A DNA stretch of 64,000 nt from JANXYW01 sp964458665 (GTDB lineage: Bacteria; Chloroflexota; Dehalococcoidia; DSTF01; JACRBR01). This document shows positions 50,732 to 58,765 of this stretch, piece after piece. Each line of letters opens with the position of its first letter. Positions within the stretch are counted from its first letter, which is position 1. The stretch is from positions 18,030 to 82,029 of the forward strand of contig CAYWOO010000056.1 in the NCBI GenBank assembly GCA_964458665.1. The letters are read 5' to 3'. The notes under the pieces are model-generated. The model was given only the letters and a program-made list of their open reading frames with translations, was not told the DNA's origin and searched no databases. The translations under genes and the position numbers were made by a program.

Positions 50732-52320
50732 CGCATCGCCTCCGCGCGAGCCTGCGCGATCGCGTCGTCGGCCGTCAGCACTCCGCCGCCAAGCAGCTTG
50801 TTCGCCTGCGTGCTGAAGGCGATCGAGCCCGCCAGCACGCTGCGCACCGGCCCGTCGTCGATCACTTCGCCCTCCGCCAGCAGCACGACGCGATCCGCGC
50901 AGCGCCCGGCAAGCTCCACGTCGTGGCTCGCGATGACGATGCTCGCCCCGGCGTCGCGCCGCCGCCGCAGCTCGACAAGTAGCAGCTCTTTCGTGTGCGC
51001 ATCCATGCCGCGCGTCGGCTCGTCCAGCAGGATCAGCCGCGGCGATCCCACGAGCATCGCAGCCAGGGCGACGCGCTGCCGCTCGCCGACACTGAGGTCG
51101 CGCGGATCGCGCTCCGCCAACTCCTCCAGCTCCCACGCGCGCAGCGCTTCTCCGACCGAACCGTCGCGGCGCGTCCCTTGCAGAACGTCACCGATCTCGC
51201 GCGCCACGGTCCGCTGATACAGCATCGACGCCGGATCCTGCATCACGAACGCGAGGTGACGGTATCGTTCATCCTGCATCTCCGGCCGCGCGAACACAAT
51301 CGCGGCAGAGTTCTGTGCGACGAGCCCGGCGAGTGCGCGCAGCAACGTCGTCTTGCCGGCGCCGTTCCGCCCCATGAGCGCGACGATCTCCCCGGCTCGC
51401 AGATCGAGCGTCACGCGCCGCAGCACGTCGCGGCCGCCGAGCTGCACCGAAAGATCGCGCACGCTGGCGATCACGTCTCCCGCCGATTGGGCAACGACCA
51501 CCGTCGGACGTTCGTGCCGCGGCCCGGCGAAATTGCGCGCTTCCGCCACCGAAAGCGGCAGCGGCGACCACCCCAGTGCCGCTCCGATCAGACTTACCGG
51601 CGGCGCCGATGGCGATGCGGCCATCGCGTCGCGCGGCGCTGCGATCGACACACTGCCGTCGCCCGGCATGTGCATCATGCGGTCGGCGTGCTGCACCAGC
51701 CGGTCGAGCCGATGCTCCGACGCTATCACCGTGAGGCCGAGGTCGTCACGCAGCTCCAGCACCTTCGCCAGCACGTCCTGCGCGGCCTGCGGGTCGAGTT
51801 GCGACGTCGGCTCATCGAGCAGCAGGACGCGCGGGTGCATCGCTAGCACCGCCGCCAGTTCCACGCGCTGTTGCTCGCCGCCGGATAGCGACGCCGGCGC
51901 CCGCGCCCGCAGGTGCGCGATCCCCAGCGCGTCCAGCATCTCCTCCAGCCGCCTGCGCGTCAGCGCGCGATCGCACCCGAGGTTCTCCAGCCCGAAGACG
52001 ATCTCGTCTTCGACGGTCTGTGCGACGATCTGCGTCTCCGGCTCTTGAAACACCATCCCGGCCACGCTCGCCATCTCGCGCGGCTGGCGCGTGCGTGTAT
52101 CGATGCCAGCGATGCGCACGCAGCCTGAGAATGCGCCGCCGTGAAAGTGCGGCACCAGGCCGTTGAAGCAGCGTAGCAGCGTCGATTTGCCCCCACCCGA
52201 CGGCCCCCAGACGACCAGCAGTTCGCCTTCGTCGACATCGAAGCAGACATCGGACAGAACCGGACGTGGCGCGTTCGCGTACTGAAACCCGAGTTGGCGC
52301 GTCTCCACGATTGTGGTCAT
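50728..52320 (-). CDS. ECF transporter ATP-binding protein, fused A and A' domains
   Basis: A 530-residue protein with two ABC ATPase domains in tandem that power ECF vitamin uptake. Domain 1 (about 1-240) has Walker A GPSGGGKST, signature LSGGEQQR and Walker B VLLLDEPTSQLD. Domain 2 (about 275-520) has GRNGAGKTT, LSVGERQR and LILLDEPTRGMD. All motifs are intact. Most ECF systems encode A and A' separately; the fusion is less common. It is coupled by overlap to both neighbours in the riboswitch operon. Confidence 0.95.
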   Translation of the reverse strand: MTTIVETRQLGFQYANAPRPVLSDVCFDVDEGELLVVWGPSGGGKSTLLRCFNGLVPHFHGGAFSGCVRIAGIDTRTRQPREMASVAGMVFQEPETQIVAQTVEDEIVFGLENLGCDRALTRRRLEEMLDALGIAHLRARAPASLSGGEQQRVELAAVLAMHPRVLLLDEPTSQLDPQAAQDVLAKVLELRDDLGLTVIASEHRLDRLVQHADRMMHMPGDGSVSIAAPRDAMAASPSAPPVSLIGAALGWSPLPLSVAEARNFAGPRHERPTVVVAQSAGDVIASVRDLSVQLGGRDVLRRVTLDLRAGEIVALMGRNGAGKTTLLRALAGLVAQNSAAIVFARPEMQDERYRHLAFVMQDPASMLYQRTVAREIGDVLQGTRRDGSVGEALRAWELEELAERDPRDLSVGERQRVALAAMLVGSPRLILLDEPTRGMDAHTKELLLVELRRRRDAGASIVIASHDVELAGRCADRVVLLAEGEVIDDGPVRSVLAGSIAFSTQANKLLGGGVLTADDAIAQARAEAMR

Positions 52321-53438
52321 TGCGGACGCCCTCGCTCGTACAACAGAGCTGGAGCCAGCAGCATCAGCGCGGCTCCCGCGCCGGCCGGGCCGAACGCCGG
52401 CGCCGCGACCTCCGGGAACGGCAGGTACGTGATGCCGCCGCGCTCAGTCGCGCGCAGGATCACGAACATCGCTGCGCCGAACAGCGCCGCCACGAGCACG
52501 CCGCCGTCGCGCGGGGACAACGGGAGTCGCCGCATACGGACGGCGGCGTTCCCGCTCCCCTGTCGCCAGACCGCGAGCAGCGCCGCGCCGCTTGCGGCGA
52601 CCGCGATCGTCATCATCAAACCGTGATGCGCCGTGTAGTACGACGCGAATGCTGTCGACGCGGCGATCGCGACGCACGCCACCGTTAACACCGAGGCCGT
52701 CGCGCTCGATCCGGCCTCGAGGCGGCCGAAGCCGCGTGCGTCGAGTGACTCAGCGCGCTGTACAGATCGTTCCAGCGACTCCGCCAGTAGCGGGATGAGC
52801 AGCGCCGTGTACGATCGCAATCCACCGCGATGCCCGCGCAGCACGCGCGCTTCGCGCAACGCCGCGGCGCGCGCAACCGTCTCCGGTATCAGCAGCAACG
52901 CCACCGTTACGATGATCCCCAGTTGCGCCAGTCCCGGCGGTACGAGCTTGAGCAGCCGGAAGTGGTCGATCGCGCCGTTGAAGGCGCATACCATCACGAC
53001 GATCGCGATGATGCCGACGGCGCGGCTCGCGGCGTACGCCAGGGATTCAGCGGTGATCGTGCCGCCGAAGGTGACGCTTGCAAGCCATCCAGGAAGCGTC
53101 ACTTCCGGCAGATCGAAGAGCGGCGTCGCACCGGTGCTCCCTGTCAGCAGATTGAGCGGCAGCATCGACAATGTGAACAGCAGGGAGATCGGCAGCAACA
53201 GATCGAGACTTCGTCGATCGGTGCGGCGCGTTGTCCCGTATACGACGAACGCAACGAGCGCGACCGTCGCGAGGTACAGCGGATTCGACGTGAGGAACAC
53301 CATCGTCATGCCCGCTGCCAGCCACCCGGCCCACGCCGCGGGATGTGCGGCGGGCGAGCGCGGGCGCGCCGGCATCGCTCCCGGGACGCGCCGCGCTCTG
53401 CTGGATTCGGCCGCTGCGCTCACACCGTGCCTCGCCAT
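52317..53438 (-). CDS. ECF transporter T component
   Basis: A 373-residue membrane protein of the EcfT family that couples the ATPases to the S component. Helices occur at about 37-75, 94-116, 140-165 and 180-200, and the ATPase-coupling Ala-Arg-Gly-type motif is present as SLDARGFGRLEAG (about 230-242). Two extra C-terminal helices (about 250-290) and another pair (about 310-365) make it longer than usual. The start is uncertain since the ATG at 53438 lies inside the upstream gene. It overlaps the ATPase gene by four bases. Confidence 0.88.
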   Translation of the reverse strand: MARHGVSAAAESSRARRVPGAMPARPRSPAAHPAAWAGWLAAGMTMVFLTSNPLYLATVALVAFVVYGTTRRTDRRSLDLLLPISLLFTLSMLPLNLLTGSTGATPLFDLPEVTLPGWLASVTFGGTITAESLAYAASRAVGIIAIVVMVCAFNGAIDHFRLLKLVPPGLAQLGIIVTVALLLIPETVARAAALREARVLRGHRGGLRSYTALLIPLLAESLERSVQRAESLDARGFGRLEAGSSATASVLTVACVAIAASTAFASYYTAHHGLMMTIAVAASGAALLAVWRQGSGNAAVRMRRLPLSPRDGGVLVAALFGAAMFVILRATERGGITYLPFPEVAAPAFGPAGAGAALMLLAPALLYERGRPQ

Positions 53439-54751
53439 CTGCGCATGGAAACAGTGCCCGCTCCGAGCAAACCGCCACCCATCAGCAGCAGAACAATCGC
53501 CGATGCGGGCGTGCCGGCGTCGCCATCGGGACCCGCGCCCGCGCTGGGCAGGCGGAACTCACCCGCAACCGCCGCCAGCCGCGTCGGCGCGGCTGCGGAA
53601 CTGCCATTCACCACGCCACCGGCCGGCGCAGTCGATGTCGCCGCAGCGACGGGCGTCGCCGTGGCCGGCACACTCGTCGCGGTCCTCGTCTTCACGTGCG
53701 CGGTAGACGTCGACGTGAAGGTCGCGGTCGGCGTCGCCGGGGTCGCCGTAGCCGTCGGCGTGTTCGTGGACGTGCGCGTCGCGGTGCTCGTCGAAATCGT
53801 GCCTTCGGTAGAATACTCCGCTTGCTCCGGGAAGGCTGACAGCATCAGTCCCGCCACACCCTGGTACGTCGCGAACGCGCTGTCCGTGCCGAAGTACTGT
53901 AGCTCGCCCGTCGTCGCGTTTTGGGATGCCTTCAGCGCGACGAGCGGCGTTGCGCCGGCGCCCGCGTCCCACGCGCCGCCCGCGTCGAGACTCCCGCCCA
54001 CTGCCACGATCGCCTGGATGGCATATGCGGTTGAGTTTGGATCGGACGATCCCGGCGCGGAGTACGGTATGCCGCCGTCCGGCTGCTGGCTCGCCTTGAG
54101 GTACGCAACGCCGTTGACGATATGCGTATCGCTCGCAGCAACACCGGCGGCGATCAGCGCGCGGATCGCCAGCGCTGTCGCGTTCGTGTCCTCGCCATAT
54201 GCGCAGCAGAACTCCCAACCACCGTCCGCCTTTTGCAGCGAGTTCAGATATGTGATCGCCTCTGTCGGCACGCTTCGCCCTAGCGCAGCGTCCGCCAGCA
54301 TGAACAGCGACTGCGCGAACACGTCGGCTCCGTAGGCGCCCGTTGCCGTGGTGTAGTTCGCATCCATGAGCGCTAGCGGGTTCACGCCGCCGAACGCCGC
54401 CGGATCAAGATCCATCGTCGCCAGCCCCACGACGAGCTTCGCCGCGCCTCCCGGCGTCGCCGAGAACGCCGCCGCTTGCGTCGCGAGAAAGTCCGCGGGC
54501 GAATGGCCGTTCTTCTTCACGGTAGCCGGATTCAAACCGAACGCCGCTAACGCGAACGTCGCCTCGAGCGTCATTCCCGGCGACGACGGTGCGACCGCCG
54601 CGGCATCGCGGAAGCCGCCGTCGTCGTTTTGGAGCGTGTAGATGAAGTCGATAGCATGCTGCGCCGCAGCGGTTTCCGGTTGCGCCGCGTAGAGTTGTGT
54701 GCCGCCCAGCGCGAACGCCAGACCCAGGCACGCGAGAGCGATGAGTCGCAT
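53420..54751 (-). CDS. Secreted, membrane-anchored alpha/alpha-toroid (transcobalamin alpha-domain-like) protein
   Basis: A 443-residue exported protein. A signal peptide (about 1-23) is followed by an alpha/alpha toroid of prenyltransferase-type repeats (about 30-315): FIYTLQNDDGGFRDAAAV, YLNSLQKADGGWEFCCAYGE and YLKASQQPDGGIPYSAPGSS each carry the Q-x-x-DGG signature. A Thr/Pro/Ala linker (about 325-400) leads to a C-terminal membrane helix (IVLLLMGGGLLGAGTV) and basic end. The same toroid forms the alpha domain of intrinsic factor and transcobalamin. First gene after the cobalamin riboswitch; ATG 54751. Confidence 0.85.
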   Translation of the reverse strand: MRLIALACLGLAFALGGTQLYAAQPETAAAQHAIDFIYTLQNDDGGFRDAAAVAPSSPGMTLEATFALAAFGLNPATVKKNGHSPADFLATQAAAFSATPGGAAKLVVGLATMDLDPAAFGGVNPLALMDANYTTATGAYGADVFAQSLFMLADAALGRSVPTEAITYLNSLQKADGGWEFCCAYGEDTNATALAIRALIAAGVAASDTHIVNGVAYLKASQQPDGGIPYSAPGSSDPNSTAYAIQAIVAVGGSLDAGGAWDAGAGATPLVALKASQNATTGELQYFGTDSAFATYQGVAGLMLSAFPEQAEYSTEGTISTSTATRTSTNTPTATATPATPTATFTSTSTAHVKTRTATSVPATATPVAAATSTAPAGGVVNGSSAAAPTRLAAVAGEFRLPSAGAGPDGDAGTPASAIVLLLMGGGLLGAGTVSMRRWRGTV

Positions 54752-54788
54752 CACGTACAGCCTTTCGATAGTGGTGATCGTCGAGTTG

Positions 54789-54826
54789 AGAAAAACAGTG
54801 ACCCCGAACGAATTCGTTCGGGGTCA
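54789..54826 (-). terminator. Intrinsic terminator (riboswitch expression platform)
   Basis: A perfect 28-base palindrome at 54799-54826, with GAATTC at its centre, is followed on the minus strand by CTGTTTTTC. It lies between the cobalamin riboswitch and the first operon gene, so ligand-bound riboswitch can stop transcription before the coding region. Confidence 0.85.
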
Positions 54827-54885
54827 GGCGTCAGAAATGCTGAAACATGATCCTGCCCCTTTCACGCGAAGGTTCATGGATTTGC

Positions 54886-55020
54886 TTGAGGAAGGTATTC
54901 TGGCTCGGCCGCGATGGAACGGCCTCACAGTTGCGCGACAGCGCCGGATTCGCACCGGCTTCCCCTGTCCGACTCAGCCACACGGGCGTGAGTCGCCTCA
55001 AGCGCATCGATATTCGGTTG
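54886..55020 (-). promoter_or_regulatory. Cobalamin (adenosylcobalamin-type) riboswitch
   Basis: On the minus strand the core reads GGGGAAGCCGGTGCGAATCC, then GGCGCTGTCGCGCAACTGTG (54925-54965), the conserved B12-box region, with GAGCCAGAATACCTTC near 54889-54904 as the 3' conserved element. CGAATATCGATGC near 55005-55017 fits the 5' end. An intrinsic terminator follows about 60 bases downstream. It would switch off the transcobalamin-like/ECF operon when cobalamin is plentiful. Exact ends are estimates. Confidence 0.9.
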
Positions 55021-55116
55021 TCACCCCACGCTACCCCCGCAGCCATCGAACGTCAAGCTGTAGTGACAAGAGCACGGAGCGCTGCGGGGGTGCGCTGAAG
55101 ATCCCCCACGGCGGAG

Positions 55117-55135
55117 CGTGGGCGTTCAGCCCGCG
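55117..55135. repeat. Intergenic palindrome, CGCGGGC-N5-GCCCGCG family
   Basis: CGTGGGC-GTTCA-GCCCGCG with one wobble position lies between the methyltransferase 3' end and the riboswitch leader. It shares arms and loop with the copies at 10968 and 12988. Confidence 0.55.
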
Positions 55136-55195
55136 ACATGCCGCATCATGGACCCAACATTGGACGCGAAGCGTGCAGGGCGGTCGTCCCGGCTG

Positions 55196-55999
55196 TCAGA
55201 AGCGTGCCAGTACTTCGCCGTGTGGCACGGAGAAGTACGCATCCGGACGCGCCGCCCACTCCCGCCAGGCGCTCGCGATATCCGTCAGTTCGGCTCGATC
55301 GGTCAGACCGTAGGACAGCGCCTGCTCGCCGAACGCCGACAGCTCGCAACGGTCGGCCCAGAGTGCGCCCCACCAGCGGCAGGATTCTGGCTCCGCGTAC
55401 GTCCACGTGGAACTCGATGCTTGAACATCGCTGAAGCCCGCGGCGAGCGCCCAGCCCTTCAAGAAGCGCGCCGCATCCGGCTCGGCGCCGTTCCGCCGGG
55501 CTACGGCGCGATAGAGCTCGAGCCAGCGGTCGAGGCGCGGATCAAGCGGCGCCCAGGAGAAGCATGAGTAGTCGGCGTCGCGCAGCGCCACCACGCCGTC
55601 CGGCCGCGTCACGCGCCGCATCTCCGTCAGCGCGCGGACAGGATCGGTGAGATGTTGCAACACCTGATGCGCGTGTACCACGTCGAAGGAATCGTCGTCG
55701 TACGCGAGCGCGTACACGTCACCGGTCTCGAACGTCACGGCCACGTCCTGCTCTGTGGCGTACTTCGCGGCCTGCGCGACGACTTCGTCCGAACGATCGA
55801 TGCCGACCACGCGGCCGGGCGCGACCCGTCGCGCGAGATCGACCGTAATCGTGCCGGGGCCGCAACCCACATCCAGTACCTCCAGCCCGGTCCATAGCGA
55901 CGGAATGAGGTACGCGGCGGAGTTCTCGATCGTGCGTGAGCGATGGCTGCGCAAGACCGAGTCGTGGTGTCCGTGTGTGTAGACGTCGCGCTCGCCCAT
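55196..55999 (-). CDS. Class I SAM-dependent methyltransferase (UbiE-like)
   Basis: A 267-residue methyltransferase. Motif I is LEVLDVGCGPGTITVDLARR (about 39-58), followed by VVGIDRSDEVV, DVVHAHQVLQHLTDPVRALT (about 106-125) and the post-motif VTRPDGVVALRDADYSCFSW. The C-terminal part is helical and probably binds the substrate, which is unknown. The ATG at 55999 follows GGGAGCA; upstream codons are unlikely to be used. Confidence 0.88.
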   Translation of the reverse strand: MGERDVYTHGHHDSVLRSHRSRTIENSAAYLIPSLWTGLEVLDVGCGPGTITVDLARRVAPGRVVGIDRSDEVVAQAAKYATEQDVAVTFETGDVYALAYDDDSFDVVHAHQVLQHLTDPVRALTEMRRVTRPDGVVALRDADYSCFSWAPLDPRLDRWLELYRAVARRNGAEPDAARFLKGWALAAGFSDVQASSSTWTYAEPESCRWWGALWADRCELSAFGEQALSYGLTDRAELTDIASAWREWAARPDAYFSVPHGEVLARF

Positions 56000-56097
56000 G
56001 CCCTGCTCCCTATCGTCATTGTCCGCCGCCGCGCAGTCACGTAGACGAGCGCGCATAGGGCGTGAGTTTCGACAGCACAACTTCGCTCCCTGTTCAG

Positions 56098-56718
56098 TTA
56101 GTCCGTTCGTTGCGGCGACTTCGTCTCCGCGAACCGCTGCTGCATTGCCTCATATGTCAGGCCGCCGTGAACGACGACGCGTACGTAGCCGTCCTTGTCA
56201 ATGAAGAAGCTGTGCGGGAGGCCCGCCGGCAGGTTGTAGGCATCGCTCACGGACTCGTCGCGGTCGAGCGCAAAGGCGAGGGCCGTGAGCCCGCGTGCGT
56301 CCGACCATGCCTGCGCCGTACCGCTGCCTTCTGCCTGATTCACAGCCAGTACGACCAAGTCGTCAGGATGTTCGGAGGCCAATCGCTGCATGTCGGGCAT
56401 TTCTTCTGCACAAGTCGTGCACCAGGTTGCCCAGAAGTTCAACAGCACCGTCTTGCCACGGTAGTCGGCGAGCCGTATCGCCCGACCATCGTAACCCGCG
56501 AGGACGAAGTCGGGTGCGATGGAGCCTTCACGCGGTGCAGCGGCGGGTGTGTCGACCGGGCCGGTCTCAACACGCGTGCCATCGGCTTCGAGCGCAGTTG
56601 GCGGGTCGCCCTTCTGCAGGTAGACATATCCCAGCACGCCGACGATCACAAAGACTGCCGCTACTCCGACGGCGGTTCGAAGCCACCGCATGGTTTCGAG
56701 TTTCTGCATGTCAACCAT
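56098..56718 (-). CDS. TlpA-like membrane-anchored thiol-disulfide oxidoreductase
   Basis: A 206-residue protein with one N-terminal membrane helix (about 12-33) and an outside thioredoxin-fold domain. The redox pair C100-C103 is in FWATWCTTCAEEMPDMQRL, and the cis-proline region is GLPHSFFIDKDGYV. It probably reduces disulfides outside the membrane, for example in cytochrome maturation. It overlaps the histidine kinase gene by 8 bases, so it belongs to the two-component operon. Confidence 0.9.
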   Translation of the reverse strand: MVDMQKLETMRWLRTAVGVAAVFVIVGVLGYVYLQKGDPPTALEADGTRVETGPVDTPAAAPREGSIAPDFVLAGYDGRAIRLADYRGKTVLLNFWATWCTTCAEEMPDMQRLASEHPDDLVVLAVNQAEGSGTAQAWSDARGLTALAFALDRDESVSDAYNLPAGLPHSFFIDKDGYVRVVVHGGLTYEAMQQRFAETKSPQRTD

Positions 56719-57985
56719 CCGATGTCATGGGGAGTAGGATCGTGAACACAGACCCGGTGCCCGGCCGGGATCGCACCTGCACCTGGCCGCCGTGCAACTC
56801 AACGATGCCCTTTGTGATCGCCAGCCCGAGACCTGCGCCGTCCGATGCGTCGCTAGCGCGCGCTCGTGAGCGCTCGGCACGATAAAACCGCGTCCAGATG
56901 TTGGGGAGATCCTCTTCGGCGATGCCTTCGCCCGTGTCGGAGATCGCCACTGAGACATGACCGTCATCGCCACCCACGAGCACGTGTATCTGGCCTCCAG
57001 ATGGAGTGTGCTCGAGTGCGTTACGCAGGAGATTGGCAATCGCTCGCTCGAGCCGGTCGCCGTCCAGCATCGCGGCGGGGAGTTCATCCTGAATAGACAG
57101 CTCGATCGCGACGTCGGCGCGTTGTGCTCGTGCGCGCATTGCGTCCACCACCTCGGAGACGACCTCATGCACCGTAATACTCTGCCGGCGAAGCCTCATG
57201 GCGCCTGCGTCGATCTGCGCGAGGTCGAACAAGTCATCGATCATGCGGTCCAGCCGCTCCACATCGCGACGGATCGTCACAAAGTAGCGCTTCACCTCGA
57301 TCGGATCACTCACAACGCCATCTTCCAGCGCATCGACCATCGCCCGAATCGTCGAGAGCGGTGTCCGAAGGTCGTGCGAGATAGCAGACGTCAACTCGCG
57401 GCGCTCGGCGTCCAGGGCGAGGCGTTCGTCCCGCGCTTCCGTGAGTCGCCGTGCAAGCGCCTGCACGTCCTCGGCGAGTGTCGCCACCTCATCACGCCCC
57501 GACACTTCCATCGTGATACTCAGATTCCCTCTAGCGAGATCTCGGATGCCCTGGTTGACGTTGGCGATGCGTGCGATGGTCTGCGAAGCCACCCACGTCG
57601 CGAAGCACACCGCGATGATGGTGCTGAATGCCACGGTCGCAAGCAGCACTTGCAGGTCATGATCCGTGGAGATGAACATCAGCCGAGCGAGCACGACGAT
57701 GTTCGCGGCGAGCACGGCGCTGCCGACGAGGGTAACGAGGACGAATCTAGCGAGAAGGGTCAATCCAAGACGACTATCGACAAGGTGGATCAAGAGCCAC
57801 CCGACAACGATGGTCATGGCGCCCGAGACAGATAGAAAGAAGCCGAGCTCAAGCAGGTCGCGACGAGGCGGCGTGAGCATCAATTGGGCTAGCACCAGCG
57901 CCATACCCGTTGCACAGGCCAAGATCGCACCGCACGAAAGGATTGAACGGCTCAGTCTGATGCGGGGCAGCAGCTCAGCCTTCAA
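56711..57985 (-). CDS. HAMP-domain sensor histidine kinase
   Basis: A 424-residue kinase. Four membrane helices (about 14-36, 47-69, 80-103 and 114-134) carry almost no extracellular loop, so it may sense a membrane or intramembrane cue. HAMP spans about 135-190, HisKA carries H204 in TSAISHDLRTPLSTIRAMVD, and the ATPase domain has the N box LERAIANLLRNALEHTPSGG, then ISDTGEGIAEEDLPNIWTRF and GAGLGLAITKGIVELHGG. All catalytic boxes are present. It overlaps the response regulator gene by 11 bases. Confidence 0.93.
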   Translation of the reverse strand: MKAELLPRIRLSRSILSCGAILACATGMALVLAQLMLTPPRRDLLELGFFLSVSGAMTIVVGWLLIHLVDSRLGLTLLARFVLVTLVGSAVLAANIVVLARLMFISTDHDLQVLLATVAFSTIIAVCFATWVASQTIARIANVNQGIRDLARGNLSITMEVSGRDEVATLAEDVQALARRLTEARDERLALDAERRELTSAISHDLRTPLSTIRAMVDALEDGVVSDPIEVKRYFVTIRRDVERLDRMIDDLFDLAQIDAGAMRLRRQSITVHEVVSEVVDAMRARAQRADVAIELSIQDELPAAMLDGDRLERAIANLLRNALEHTPSGGQIHVLVGGDDGHVSVAISDTGEGIAEEDLPNIWTRFYRAERSRARASDASDGAGLGLAITKGIVELHGGQVQVRSRPGTGSVFTILLPMTSDG

Positions 57986-58652
57986 AACGATACCCCGTTC
58001 CCCACACCGTCTTCACATGTCGCGGTCGCGACGGATCGACTTCAATCTTCTCTCGCAATCGCCGAACGTGGACGGTCACCGTACTTGCGTCAACGTCAAT
58101 ATCCTCATTCCAGAGCGAGGCAAGAAGTTGCTCTCGCGCGAAGACCTGGCCTGAGTGACTCGCGAGGTGGTAGAGAAGATCGAACTCGCGGCCGGTAAGT
58201 GCGACTCGCCGTCCTTCGACCTCGACGGATCGCGCTTGACCATCGACTTTAATGCGCTCGAATTCGAGACGGCGCGCATGCGCCAAGGCTTTGGTGGTGC
58301 GTCGCAGCACCGCTCGTACGCGGGCAGCCAGCTCGCGAGGGCTGAAGGGCTTGCTGATGTAGTCGTCAGCTCCAAGATCTAGCCCTTTCAGCCGGTCCGG
58401 CTCGTCGCCGCGTGCGGTGAGCATGATGATCGGCACGTCGCTGCTCGCGCGGATTGTGCGGCAGACGGTGGCGCCGTCGAGCCTGGGGAGCATGAGGTCG
58501 AGGACAATCAGATCGGCGGGCTGATGGGCGAACTGGTCGAGCGCCGCCTGCCCGTCGAAGGCCAGCCGCACCTCGTGGCCATCGCGCCGCAGGTAACGCT
58601 CGACGACTTCGGCCACCATCGGTTCATCTTCGACGACGAGGATTCTGCTCAT
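57975..58652 (-). CDS. OmpR/PhoB-family response regulator
   Basis: A 225-residue regulator. The receiver domain (1-118) has the acidic pair E8-D9, the phosphorylation site D52 in LIVLDLMLPRLDG, and the conserved lysine in DYISKPFSPRE. The winged-helix domain (about 130-225) has TGREFDLLYHLASHSGQVFA and the recognition region DASTVTVHVRRLREKIEVD. It probably binds the GTAAG direct repeats in the adjacent divergent region. It is first in the operon regulator-kinase-TlpA. Confidence 0.95.
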   Translation of the reverse strand: MSRILVVEDEPMVAEVVERYLRRDGHEVRLAFDGQAALDQFAHQPADLIVLDLMLPRLDGATVCRTIRASSDVPIIMLTARGDEPDRLKGLDLGADDYISKPFSPRELAARVRAVLRRTTKALAHARRLEFERIKVDGQARSVEVEGRRVALTGREFDLLYHLASHSGQVFAREQLLASLWNEDIDVDASTVTVHVRRLREKIEVDPSRPRHVKTVWGTGYRFEG

Positions 58653-58664
58653 GTTGCTTCGCCC

Positions 58665-58759
58665 ATCATATTCCTAGTTCCTTACGAAAGCCTTACAGAG
58701 GAGGGATGTAGGTGTTACCGTCAGGCCGTAAGATTTCCGTAAGCATTGCACTCTATGCT
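58665..58759. promoter_or_regulatory. Divergent promoter pair with mirror-image GTAAG direct repeats
   Basis: Towards the radical-SAM operon, GTAAG at 58728 and 58739 (11-base pitch) is followed after 10 bases by TATGCT (58754-58759). Towards the response regulator, the minus strand has GTAAG at 58692-58696 and 58681-58685, again 11 bases apart, and then after 10 bases TATGAT (58665-58670). The form GTAAG-N6-GTAAG-N10-TATGNT on both sides is what a PhoB/OmpR-type activator replacing the -35 contact would give. Predicted transcripts start at or just before the start codons. Confidence 0.75.
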
Positions 58760-58765
58760 AGGCCT

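Noticed and set aside
50732..51136. An upstream extension of the DUF4430 gene
   Set aside because: It lies inside the ABC ATPase gene in another frame; the signal peptide begins at 50731.
58712..58765. The GTG at 58712 with a good ribosome site as start of the radical SAM gene
   Set aside because: It lies upstream of the predicted -10 and overlaps the regulator boxes; the first residues resemble no family start.
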